Shown here in pieces: positions 55,331-62,964 of a stretch of 64,000 nucleotides of DNA. The DNA is from CAVZRC01 sp963777695 (GTDB lineage: Bacteria; Planctomycetota; Planctomycetia; Isosphaerales; Isosphaeraceae): NCBI GenBank assembly GCA_963777695.1, contig CAVZRC010000003.1, positions 4,216,001-4,280,000 of the forward strand. The letters run 5' to 3'. Made by a program: the position numbers and the translations under genes. The notes under the pieces were generated by a model. The model saw only the letters and a program-made list of their open reading frames with translations. It was not told the DNA's origin and did no database searches. Numbering within the stretch: the first letter of the stretch is position 1; every line of letters starts with the position of its first letter.

Positions 55331-56326
55331 ATGCCCTCGCCATTCCCCGGGATGGATCCCTTTCTCGAGAGCCCCGAGTGGTTTCCCGACCTCCACGACG
55401 GGCTAATTTTCCTGATCAAGGAGTCGCTCCAGACCCGCTTGCCCAGCCCATACTATGCCCGGACCCGCCAGCGTGTCTGGCTCGACCTGACCTACCGCCC
55501 GCCCGTCGAGCCGGATGTAGATATCCTCCGAGCCACGAGCAAGAAACGACGAAGACGGCCCGCTGGGAGGGACGATGGCGGCGTTGCCGTCGCCGAACCC
55601 ATCACCTCGAAACCGGTCGTCGTCCATGTCCGGCCGATCATGGGGGAGCCGATCGAGGAATCTTATCTGGTCATCCATCGCCGTCAGGGCACGGATGACA
55701 CCGTTGTGGCGGTCATCGAGATCTTGAGTCCGTCCAACAAGACGCCCGGCGAGAAGGGCCGCGCCCTCTATGTCGCCAAACAGCAGGAGACGATCCAGAC
55801 GACCGTCCACCTCATCGAGATCGATCTCCTCCGAGCCGGCGCCCATGCGACGGCCGTCCCGCTCGACCTGGCCATCGCCGGGGCCGGTTCGTTCGATTAT
55901 CATGTTTGCGTCCACCGCTCCGATCATCCCACGGACTTCTTCGTCTATCCGGTCAAGCTCCAGGGAAGGCTGCCGGTGATCGCCATCCCCCTCATGGTCG
56001 GGGACCCTGATGTCACGCTCGATCTTCAGACCGTCTTCGACCGTGCTTATGACGCCGGCGGCTACGACCGGGCCGTCCGCTACGATCTGGCCACCGTCGA
56101 TCCGCCCCTCCGTCCGGCGCAGGCCAGGTGGGTCAAGGCCGCGCCTCTCGGCCCGATCGGCGGGGCCCTGATCGAATCCGGCGGAAACGAAGCGGCAAGC
56201 CGGTCGCTCCCTTGCCGACAGCCCGACCCATGGAGCACAATAGCAATGCGTCGGAGCCGGTCACGGGCTGCGTCCGTCGTCTCGATCGGAGACTCGGCCC
56301 TAACCACTTATGGGATTGATGGATGA
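55331..56326 (+). CDS. DUF4058 protein
   Basis: A 331-residue cytoplasmic protein. MPSPFPGMDPFLESPEWFPD is the family N-terminus; VVAVIEILSPSNKTPGEKGR and HLIEIDLLRAG form the core, which resembles a nuclease-like fold but has no proven activity. The family usually ends shortly after the segment LRPAQARWVKA; here about 60 extra residues of non-family texture follow, so the end may be misread because of a lost or gained base. The stop overlaps the menG start codon (ATGA). No known function. Confidence 0.8.
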   Translation: MPSPFPGMDPFLESPEWFPDLHDGLIFLIKESLQTRLPSPYYARTRQRVWLDLTYRPPVEPDVDILRATSKKRRRRPAGRDDGGVAVAEPITSKPVVVHVRPIMGEPIEESYLVIHRRQGTDDTVVAVIEILSPSNKTPGEKGRALYVAKQQETIQTTVHLIEIDLLRAGAHATAVPLDLAIAGAGSFDYHVCVHRSDHPTDFFVYPVKLQGRLPVIAIPLMVGDPDVTLDLQTVFDRAYDAGGYDRAVRYDLATVDPPLRPAQARWVKAAPLGPIGGALIESGGNEAASRSLPCRQPDPWSTIAMRRSRSRAASVVSIGDSALTTYGIDG

Positions 56327-57111
56327 GCGTTTCGAGTCCCGTCGAGCCGGGCGTCGCGGGGGGATCGACGGCGATCGACAAGTCCGACCGTCGCGTCCGG
56401 AAGATGTTCGCCTCGATCGCGCGTCGGTATGACTTGCTCAACCACCTCTTGAGCCTGAATATCGATCGTTCCTGGCGGAAGTTCACGACCCGAATGGTGC
56501 CGCCGGAGCCGGGGATCCCCGTGCTCGACTGCTGCACCGGGACGGCCGATCTGGCCCTGGCTTACGATCGGGCCGGTCGGGGGCGATCGCCGGTCGTCGG
56601 GGCCGACTTCTGCCGCGAGATGCTCGAGGTGGGCCGCGAGAAGGTCCACAAGTCCGGCGCGGATGGCCGAGTCACGCTGGTCGAAGGGGACGCCCAGCGC
56701 CTGCCCGTGCCGAGCGATACCTTCGGCGTGGTCAGCGTCGCGTTCGGGTTGCGGAATGTCCGCGACACGGTCCGCGGAATCGACGAGCTGATCCGCGTCG
56801 CGAGGCCGGGGGGCAAGGTGGCCATCCTGGAGTTCTCTCGCCCTCGCGGGCGACTGCTGGGCCGGCTCTACCTGACGTTCTTCCGCCACCTGCTGCCGAG
56901 GATCGGCCAGGCCCTGGCACCCAACGACGACCGTGCCTACGACTATCTGCCACGCAGCGTCCTGGAGTTCCCCGACGGCCAAGCCATGCTCGACCTCCTG
57001 GCCTCGCGCGGGTTGACCTCGCTGAAGCTCTATCCGTTGACCGGCGGGATCGCCACGCTGTATCACGGGACCAAGGCGGCGCCGACCAGCCCGCCGGGGC
57101 CGATCCCATGA
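56323..57111 (+). CDS. menG: demethylmenaquinone methyltransferase MenG/UbiE
   Basis: A 262-residue SAM methyltransferase. RKMFASIARRYDLLNHLLSL is the family N-terminal signature, VLDCCTGTADLALAY is motif I, and SVAFGLRNVRDTVRG matches the conserved UbiE motif. It methylates demethylmenaquinone to menaquinone. ATGA overlap with ubiX follows. Context (UbiX and a UbiA prenyltransferase within 5 kb) fits menaquinone biosynthesis. Confidence 0.92.
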   Translation: MSVSSPVEPGVAGGSTAIDKSDRRVRKMFASIARRYDLLNHLLSLNIDRSWRKFTTRMVPPEPGIPVLDCCTGTADLALAYDRAGRGRSPVVGADFCREMLEVGREKVHKSGADGRVTLVEGDAQRLPVPSDTFGVVSVAFGLRNVRDTVRGIDELIRVARPGGKVAILEFSRPRGRLLGRLYLTFFRHLLPRIGQALAPNDDRAYDYLPRSVLEFPDGQAMLDLLASRGLTSLKLYPLTGGIATLYHGTKAAPTSPPGPIP

Positions 57112-57806
57112 TCGGGACCGGCCCTTCGACCCACGATGATCTGGTCGTGGCCATGACCGGCGCCAGTGGGGCGGCCTATGCCGTCCGGCTGCTCCAGACG
57201 CTCCGCCGACTGGGGCGGACGGTCCATCTCACGATGAGCCCCAGCGCCGCGCAGGTCCTCCGCGAGGAACTCGGCCTGGCGCTAAACCTCGACGCATTCG
57301 ACACTTCGTCCCTGGGCGGCGAAGGACCCGGCCGGCTCGTTTATCACCACTATCAGAACTTCGGCGCGGGGATCGCCAGCGGCTCGTTCCCGACGGGCGG
57401 CATGGTCATCATCCCGTGCAGCATGAGCACACTGGGGGCGATCGCCGGCGGGATCACGACCAACCTGATCACCCGGGCGGCCGACGTCCACCTCAAGGAA
57501 CGCCGCAAGCTGGTGCTGGTCCCTCGCGAGACGCCGCTGAGCCTCATCCATCTGGAGAACATGGTCACGGTGACACGCGCCGGGGCCGTCGTCCTGCCGG
57601 CCATGCCCGGCTGGTATCACCACCCGCGACGCCTGGAAGACCTGGTCAACTTCGTGGTCGGCCGCATCTGCGATCAGTTCGGAGTCCATAACGCCCTCTC
57701 GCCCCGATGGGGGACCCTCAACTCGCCCGACGGGCTCGACGAGACGCGGCTGGATGCCAGCATCGACCTGGACGAGACGCATCCGGAATTCTTCGAGGAA
57801 CGGTGA
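57108..57806 (+). CDS. ubiX: UbiX-family flavin prenyltransferase
   Basis: A 232-residue flavoprotein. VVAMTGASGAAYAVRLLQTL starts the flavin-binding fold, and MVIIPCSMSTLGAIAGG and LVPRETPLSLIHLENM are the conserved UbiX/Pad1 motifs. It makes prenylated FMN for UbiD-type decarboxylases in quinone biosynthesis. It overlaps menG by 4 bases. A UbiD partner is not in the window. Confidence 0.92.
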   Translation: MIGTGPSTHDDLVVAMTGASGAAYAVRLLQTLRRLGRTVHLTMSPSAAQVLREELGLALNLDAFDTSSLGGEGPGRLVYHHYQNFGAGIASGSFPTGGMVIIPCSMSTLGAIAGGITTNLITRAADVHLKERRKLVLVPRETPLSLIHLENMVTVTRAGAVVLPAMPGWYHHPRRLEDLVNFVVGRICDQFGVHNALSPRWGTLNSPDGLDETRLDASIDLDETHPEFFEER

Positions 57807-57810
57807 GGCC

Positions 57811-58713
57811 ATGGCCGGAGATGCGTCGGCGACGGCGAGACGTCCGGTCATCGTGATCACCGGCGCCTCGGCCGGGATCGGCGAGGCCCTCGCGCGAGAA
57901 CTCGTCCGGCGTCGGAAGGCCGGGTCGCTGGTCCTGACCGCCCGCCGGGGAGACCGCCTGGACCGACTCGCCGACGAACTTCGCGTCGATCAGCCCGATC
58001 TCGCGGTCGTCACGATCGCCGCCGACCTGGCCGACCCGACGACGCCGGGCCGTCTGATCGCCGAGACGACCCGACGGTTCGGGGGACTCGACGTGCTGAT
58101 CAACAACGCCGGCCTCGGGCTGCCGACGCAGTTCGCCGATTCGGATCCCGCGCATCTGGCCCGCCAGATCGCCGTCAACTTCACCGCCCCCTTGATGCTG
58201 ACCCGCCTCGGCCTGCCGTCCTTGACCGATCGCCGTGGGATGATCATCAACATCGGATCGGCGATCACCTGCGTCGCCAACTCGGCCCTTGGCGGCTATG
58301 GGGCCACGAAGGCGGGCCTGGCCTACTGGAACGATGCCCTCCGCCGCGAGCTGTGGTCAACCGGCGTGCGCGTCTGCCTCGTCGAGCCGGGCCCGATCCG
58401 AACCGAGTTCATGCGCGCCCTCGACGTGCTGGTGCCCGCCGGAGAGCAGCCCGATCCGATCCTGGACAACGCCGCACCCTGGATGACCGCCGACGTGCGT
58501 GAAGTCGCCCGTCGCATCGCCGGGCTGATCGACCGACCTCGGCGGAGGCTCTCAGTCCTGCGGCGATTCGTCTGGACCTTCCGAATCCTCGGCGCGTTCG
58601 CCACGATCTTCCCGCCGATCGGCGACTGGTTCGTGGTCGATCTCTCGAAAGGCGGTCGAGATCGCGATAAGCCCGAGACGCCGACGCCCAATCCGAGCGG
58701 AGGGAATCCCTGA
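57811..58713 (+). CDS. short-chain dehydrogenase/reductase
   Basis: A 300-residue SDR. The cofactor motif TGASAGIG is at residues 17-24, NNAG appears in VLINNAGLGLP, and the catalytic pair is Y163 and K167 (YGATK), with the catalytic Ser in NIGSAITCVANSA. A Pro/Arg-rich C-terminal tail extends past the fold and may contact a membrane (VWTFRILGAFATIFP). It starts 4 bases after ubiX, suggesting co-transcription, but its role in the quinone pathway is unproven. Confidence 0.85.
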   Translation: MAGDASATARRPVIVITGASAGIGEALARELVRRRKAGSLVLTARRGDRLDRLADELRVDQPDLAVVTIAADLADPTTPGRLIAETTRRFGGLDVLINNAGLGLPTQFADSDPAHLARQIAVNFTAPLMLTRLGLPSLTDRRGMIINIGSAITCVANSALGGYGATKAGLAYWNDALRRELWSTGVRVCLVEPGPIRTEFMRALDVLVPAGEQPDPILDNAAPWMTADVREVARRIAGLIDRPRRRLSVLRRFVWTFRILGAFATIFPPIGDWFVVDLSKGGRDRDKPETPTPNPSGGNP

Positions 58714-58774
58714 TCGCAAGCGCCCTCAGGCTCATCGCCCGCGGAAGAATCGGATTACAGATCGCGGATTCCGG

Positions 58775-58833
58775 ATTGCGAATTCATCAGTCCTCGATCC
58801 TTCCCGGATTTCAATTCATTTGTAATTCGCAAT
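58775..58833. repeat. second copy of the ATTGCGAAT / ATTCGCAAT inverted-repeat element
   Basis: ATTGCGAAT at 58775-58783 and ATTCGCAAT at 58825-58833 flank about 41 AT-rich bases in a gap between convergent genes. The match to 3748-3812 extends to the low-GC composition around it. Confidence 0.55.
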
Positions 58834-58865
58834 CCGTCATCTGGAATTGATTTGCTGACAGCCTC

Positions 58866-59300
58866 TCAGACGAGGGCCAGGCCATTCCGATGGGAGGCCC
58901 GCTTCCGCCAGGCATCCCAACGCGCCAGGACGCCGCGGATGCTCTGGGCCAGGGCCCGTCCCGAGAGATCCCGCTTGTCGAGATAATCATCGGCACCGCA
59001 CTCGACCAGCTCCTGGGCGATCTCGGACGAGGCCGTGCCGGAGATCGCGATCACCGGGACGTGGGGATCGCGGCGCCTCAGCTCCTTCAGGCAATGGAGC
59101 CCGTCGCCCTGGCCGAGGCGATAATCCAGGACGATGAGGTCGGCCCCCCGCTCGTCGAAGAGTTCGAGGCCCGTGCATTCGGTCTCGGCGGTTGTGATTT
59201 CGAAGCGACACTCGGCGATCTCCCCGAGGAAATGGGCGAGGAGCCGATGCTGGAAGCGATCGTCCTCGATGTGCAGGATACGAACTATTCGTTGGCTCAT
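58866..59300 (-). CDS. stand-alone response regulator receiver
   Basis: A 144-residue receiver. The acidic pair is in ILHIEDDRFQHR, the phospho-acceptor Asp is in LIVLDYRLGQGDG, Thr/Ser is in VIAISGTAS and Lys is in YLDKRDLSG. No output domain. GAGG precedes the ATG at 59300. It shares orientation with the CpaE-like gene at 59443 upstream; the two may function together, but an inverted-repeat element separates them. Confidence 0.85.
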   Translation of the reverse strand: MSQRIVRILHIEDDRFQHRLLAHFLGEIAECRFEITTAETECTGLELFDERGADLIVLDYRLGQGDGLHCLKELRRRDPHVPVIAISGTASSEIAQELVECGADDYLDKRDLSGRALAQSIRGVLARWDAWRKRASHRNGLALV

Positions 59301-59346
59301 GGCACGGACCTCGAGGAGTTAGAGTCTGTCACAGAAGCTGCGGTGG

Positions 59347-59438
59347 CTGTCTCGTAGGGTGCTCTGTGAGCACCAGGATTCGGCGAACCACCCCGGATCG
59401 GTGCTCAAAGAGCACCCTACAAAAGCCTTCCGAGACAG
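59347..59438. repeat. 92-bp nested inverted repeat with GTAGGGTGCTC arms
   Basis: GTAGGGTGCTCTGTGAGCAC (plus C) at 59354-59374 is complementary to 59400-59420, with one mismatch pair region in the middle of each hairpin. Outer CTGTCTCG (59347-59354) pairs with CGAGACAG (59431-59438). It lies between the response regulator and CpaE-like genes and may be a MITE/REP-like element. Confidence 0.75.
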
Positions 59439-59442
59439 TCTC

Positions 59443-60708
59443 TCAGGCAAAAGCGTGGGCGCCGCCGAGGACCACCGAGCTGTCTCGAGACCGACTGTCG
59501 ACGGAAGCCTCCCCGGGGAGGAGTCGCCGGGCCAGGGCGTCGATCTCCGCCAGTGCGGCGCAACGCGGAGAGATCGATCGCAGCGTGCATCCGCGATCGC
59601 CGGCATCGCGGAATGCCGACTCGTCCCTCGCGATCGTGTGCAGCCTCGGCACGCCCAGGATCTGGACCAGCAGTCGGCTCGATAAGCTCCCCGCGACATT
59701 GCTGAAGCGATTGATGACCAGGTGATCGCTCCGCGCGGAATCCACCCGTCCGACCAGGTCGTGGACGAGCTTCAAGGCGCGGATCGAAGGGACCTTCTGC
59801 TCGCCGACCAGCACGATGTGGTCGGCCCCGGCGAGCATCTCGAAGTAGAAATCATCATAGGTACAGGAAAGGTCGAGCAGGATCAGGTCGCACGAAGGCT
59901 TGAGATGCTCCAGGACGCCCCGGACGTCCGCTGCGGACGCCTCCTGCCCAACCACCACGCGATCGGGACCGGCCAGGAGCCGATAGTCGTCGCCGATGCG
60001 GACCAGGGCCTTGCAGACGCGCGACTCATCGAGACTCCGGACGTCCGACAGCAGGTCCTGGATCGTGTCCGCCGGCTCGATGTTGAGATGAGACGCGACG
60101 GCGCCCAGCTTCAACGACAGGTTAACCAGGATGCAGCGCTTGTGCCAAAGGTGGGCCAGCTCCTGTCCGAGGTTGATCGCCAGCGAGGTCGCCCCGCAAC
60201 CGCCCGTGACGCCGGCGACGGCGATGACCTTGGGATTCCCGAGCGACTCGCGTACGAACTGCGTGCGGATGCGATCCAGGGCCGTCTGGAATTCCCGCGG
60301 ATGGAACGGCAGTCCCACGATCTGAGAGACGCCCATCCGCAGGGCAGCGAGCGATGCGGCGTTGAGCCGGCTCCGATCATCGCCGGGGGAATCGAGCAGC
60401 ACCACGACCGGCCAGTTGGGGAAGAACCGACGAAGCTGCCGCAACGGCTCGAATTCATCGGGCTTCAACTGGACGATCAACAAGCGCTTCCCGGAGTCGG
60501 CCGGTCGAAATCGCGTCAGCGTGTCGCCGACATCGAAAAACTCGGCCTCGATGACCTGAGCATGGTTGATGAGCTCGCGGCGGACTTGTGGGACGACGTC
60601 CTCGTCGCAACCGATCAAGATCACATCCAATGGATACACGACATGGGCCCTCGGAGCGGAGAACAGGTCACCCGGCGAGCCGGTCGAGGCCCCGGGCGCG
60701 GATCTCAT
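59443..60708 (-). CDS. CpaE/MinD-like ATPase with N-terminal receiver-like domain
   Basis: About 421 residues. The first part (VILIGCDEDVVPQVRRELIN) is a pseudo-receiver; the second is a ParA/MinD fold with VIAVAGVTGGCGATSLAINL as the P-loop, where the usual lysines are absent (GGCGAT), and LILLDLSCTYDDFYFEMLAG as the switch II region. CpaE proteins, which localise pilus assembly, share this lysine-poor P-loop, so this resemblance is likely real. The ATG at 60708 is a choice; an upstream ATG at 60939 lacks protein-like content. No pilus genes are seen in the window. Confidence 0.72.
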   Translation of the reverse strand: MRSAPGASTGSPGDLFSAPRAHVVYPLDVILIGCDEDVVPQVRRELINHAQVIEAEFFDVGDTLTRFRPADSGKRLLIVQLKPDEFEPLRQLRRFFPNWPVVVLLDSPGDDRSRLNAASLAALRMGVSQIVGLPFHPREFQTALDRIRTQFVRESLGNPKVIAVAGVTGGCGATSLAINLGQELAHLWHKRCILVNLSLKLGAVASHLNIEPADTIQDLLSDVRSLDESRVCKALVRIGDDYRLLAGPDRVVVGQEASAADVRGVLEHLKPSCDLILLDLSCTYDDFYFEMLAGADHIVLVGEQKVPSIRALKLVHDLVGRVDSARSDHLVINRFSNVAGSLSSRLLVQILGVPRLHTIARDESAFRDAGDRGCTLRSISPRCAALAEIDALARRLLPGEASVDSRSRDSSVVLGGAHAFA

Positions 60709-60937
60709 CGACTGGTCATCAACGCGGCTTCCCCGATGTCCAACGCGGGACGGTGCCAATCGTCTTCGAATAGAAGGGATCTCGAGACGTGCGGTCCGGT
60801 CTCTCGGATCGCCTGAAAGAACTCTAGATCGCGAAATGCAGAGTTGGGATGAAATCCCGGGCAGGACCGTTCCCTTTGCCGCCTCGACTGGATAAAAGAG
60901 CAGGATCGAATCGATCCACTTGTCCTCCGGATTTCCC

Positions 60938-61810
60938 ATGAGCCTTGCACGAGTACGCGACTACTTCGAACTGGTGAAGTTCAGTCATACGCTGTTCGCC
61001 CTACCCTTCGCGCTGCTGGGAGCGACCCTGGCCGCCAGCGCCTCGGACAGCCGACCGGTGCGGCTCCAGGACTGGCTCGGCATCCTCCTCTGCATGGCGA
61101 CGGCGCGATCGGCGGCCATGGCGTTCAACCGGCTGGCCGACCGGTCCTTCGACGCGATGAACCCTCGGACGGCCGGTCAACACCTCCCTGCTGGCCTGCT
61201 CAGCGTCCCGTCGGTGGCCGCCTTCACCGCCGCATCCTCGGCCGCCTTCATCGCCTCCACGGTCCTGTTCCTGCCGAATCGATGGCCGATCCTGCTGTCG
61301 GTCCCCGTGCTCCTCTGGCTCCTCGGCTACTCGTACGCCAAGCGATTCACTAGCCTCGCGCATTTCTGGCTCGGACTCTCGCTCAGCATGGCGCCGGTCG
61401 CCGCCTGGATCGCGCTCCGAGGCGACCTGAGATGGCCCCCGGTGTTGCTGGCGACGGCCGTACTCCTATGGGTCGCCGGCTTCGATATCATCTACGCCTG
61501 CCAGGACGTGGAATTCGACCGCCGGATCGGCCTGCGCAGCGTCCCGGGGACACTCGGCGTCCGAGGCGCCCTCCGGCTCGCCGCGGCGTGCCATGCCCTG
61601 ATGATCGCGCCGCTCGTGGCCCTCGGCCTTGTCTACCCGCTGGGAGTCATCTACTTCATCGGAGTCGCCGCCGTCGCCGCGCTCCTGGTCTACGAACACG
61701 CCCTGGTCCGACCCGACGACCTGACCCGCGTCAACATCGCCTTCTTCCAGGTGAACATCGCGATCAGCCTGGGCCTCCTGGCCGTCACCCTGCTGGACCT
61801 GCTGGTCTGA
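60938..61810 (+). CDS. UbiA-family prenyltransferase (probably MqnP/UbiA-like)
   Basis: A 290-residue polytopic membrane enzyme. The first aspartate motif is in AFNRLADRSFDAMNPRTAG (N64-D68-D72) and the second is in FDIIYACQDVEFDRRIG; both bind the prenyl diphosphate. About eight membrane helices follow the usual layout. The NRLADR motif is typical of the 4-hydroxybenzoate/futalosine-type group. With menG and ubiX nearby, it most likely prenylates a menaquinone precursor. A TTG start at 60920 is possible. Confidence 0.83.
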   Translation: MSLARVRDYFELVKFSHTLFALPFALLGATLAASASDSRPVRLQDWLGILLCMATARSAAMAFNRLADRSFDAMNPRTAGQHLPAGLLSVPSVAAFTAASSAAFIASTVLFLPNRWPILLSVPVLLWLLGYSYAKRFTSLAHFWLGLSLSMAPVAAWIALRGDLRWPPVLLATAVLLWVAGFDIIYACQDVEFDRRIGLRSVPGTLGVRGALRLAAACHALMIAPLVALGLVYPLGVIYFIGVAAVAALLVYEHALVRPDDLTRVNIAFFQVNIAISLGLLAVTLLDLLV

Positions 61811-61863
61811 AGCCTGTTGCGGGGCACCTCGCTGCGATAGCCCCTCTCCTCGCCGAGAATCCT

Positions 61864-62007
61864 TCAGATCAGCCGCAACGTGCTCCCGGTCGCGGCGGAG
61901 CGGCGGGCGGCGTCGAGGATCTCGGTGACCACAAGGTTATTCTTGAGCGACGACGGATCCGAAGGTTTGATCTCACCTCGCGCCCCCTGGGACGTGGCGT
62001 TGCTCAT
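61864..62007 (-). pseudogene. 47-codon remnant resembling a Gfo/Idh oxidoreductase C-terminus
   Basis: The frame reads MSNATSQGARGEIKPSDPSS then LKNNLVVTEILDAARRSAAT and GSTLRLI. The 'NLVV.EILDAARRSA..G' pattern is typical of the last helix of Gfo/Idh/MocA oxidoreductases, whose N-terminal 300 residues are missing. It starts 3 bases after the stop of the HNH gene on the same strand. It may be a truncated gene left by insertion of the defence cassette, or a small real gene. Confidence 0.4.
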
Positions 62008-62010
62008 CGA

Positions 62011-62964
62011 TCACGCAGTCTCTGAGGGCTTCGCTCGGTTCGGTTGACGACGGCCCCTGCCGGACGAATAACTTTCCAGATAAATCATGGCGACTTTGAA
62101 AAATCTTTCGGCCTCGTCGGGATTCCTTTCATAGAGCCGATGGAAGGACCTCAGGCAGTTCGCGTGACGGAAACCGGTCGAAGTCAAGCGGGCGATCGTC
62201 CGGTTCGCGTCGTGGACGTCGTTCGGGGATTCGCCACGATCCCGCTGCTTCAGAGCCAACCAGAGCTTCTCAACCCATTCTAGGCGATCGTAGAGCAGGG
62301 ACTTTCGGCTCCTCCAGTTGTCGAGCTGAAAGATCTCGATGGTAACCAAAGCCCGGAGTCGATCGAGGCCGTTTGCGGCTTTCGCCCGAGGCGAGATCCC
62401 CTGGAATTCGATCAAGTCCTCCGGATCGGTGTCAACGTGGTCGAGCGGGTAAATCAGGTGGGCGCCCTCCGAGTTCAGCGTCGCGGGGTCTTTCGCGTTG
62501 CTGATACGCTTCCCCGTGATCGGGAAGAGGTTTCTCTTGAGGGCCGAGTTACACTGCTTGCAGGCGACGGCGTAGTTGAGTAGGTGGTATGCCAGGAGTC
62601 GATAGCCGGGCTCGCTCCCCGCGGCCGGTTGATTGACCTGGACTCCTGCGGCGTAGAACTCGCGGAGCAAATGTTCGGGGACCTTCCACCGCGAAACCTT
62701 GGTCTTGGGACGGAAGTGCTCGACATCGTGCTCGATCCGGGCCGCCTCGATCCATTTCTCGCAGTAGGCACACTTGCTGCCACGATCTCCACCTTGGAGC
62801 CGGATATAAACATCCTTGATCTCACTCCAAAGGCTCGGGAATTCGGTAGCGGGGATGGCAGCCTCGAGGGCTTTCGTCTGCTCGCGGGCCCTCTTCAGCC
62901 AGGTCGGGTCGTGGGCCCGGACGAGCCGCCTCAAGTTCGCGGAGCCGACTTCGATCCGGGTCAT
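62011..62964 (-). CDS. HNH endonuclease, PtuB/TIGR02646-like (Septu-type defence)
   Basis: A 317-residue protein. CAYCEKWIEAARIEHDVEHF gives CxxC (C65, C68) and the catalytic His region with HFRPK, and LLNYAVACKQCNSALKRNLF provides the second CxxC (C135, C138); this two-zinc-knuckle HNH layout with 'VEHFRPK' and 'L..CxxCN..K.N.FP' is characteristic of the PtuB/TIGR02646 group. Its start codon overlaps the stop of the AAA ATPase gene (ATGA). By analogy the ATPase controls this nuclease, which cuts DNA on phage infection. No retron reverse transcriptase is visible in the window. Confidence 0.8.
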   Translation of the reverse strand: MTRIEVGSANLRRLVRAHDPTWLKRAREQTKALEAAIPATEFPSLWSEIKDVYIRLQGGDRGSKCAYCEKWIEAARIEHDVEHFRPKTKVSRWKVPEHLLREFYAAGVQVNQPAAGSEPGYRLLAYHLLNYAVACKQCNSALKRNLFPITGKRISNAKDPATLNSEGAHLIYPLDHVDTDPEDLIEFQGISPRAKAANGLDRLRALVTIEIFQLDNWRSRKSLLYDRLEWVEKLWLALKQRDRGESPNDVHDANRTIARLTSTGFRHANCLRSFHRLYERNPDEAERFFKVAMIYLESYSSGRGRRQPNRAKPSETA

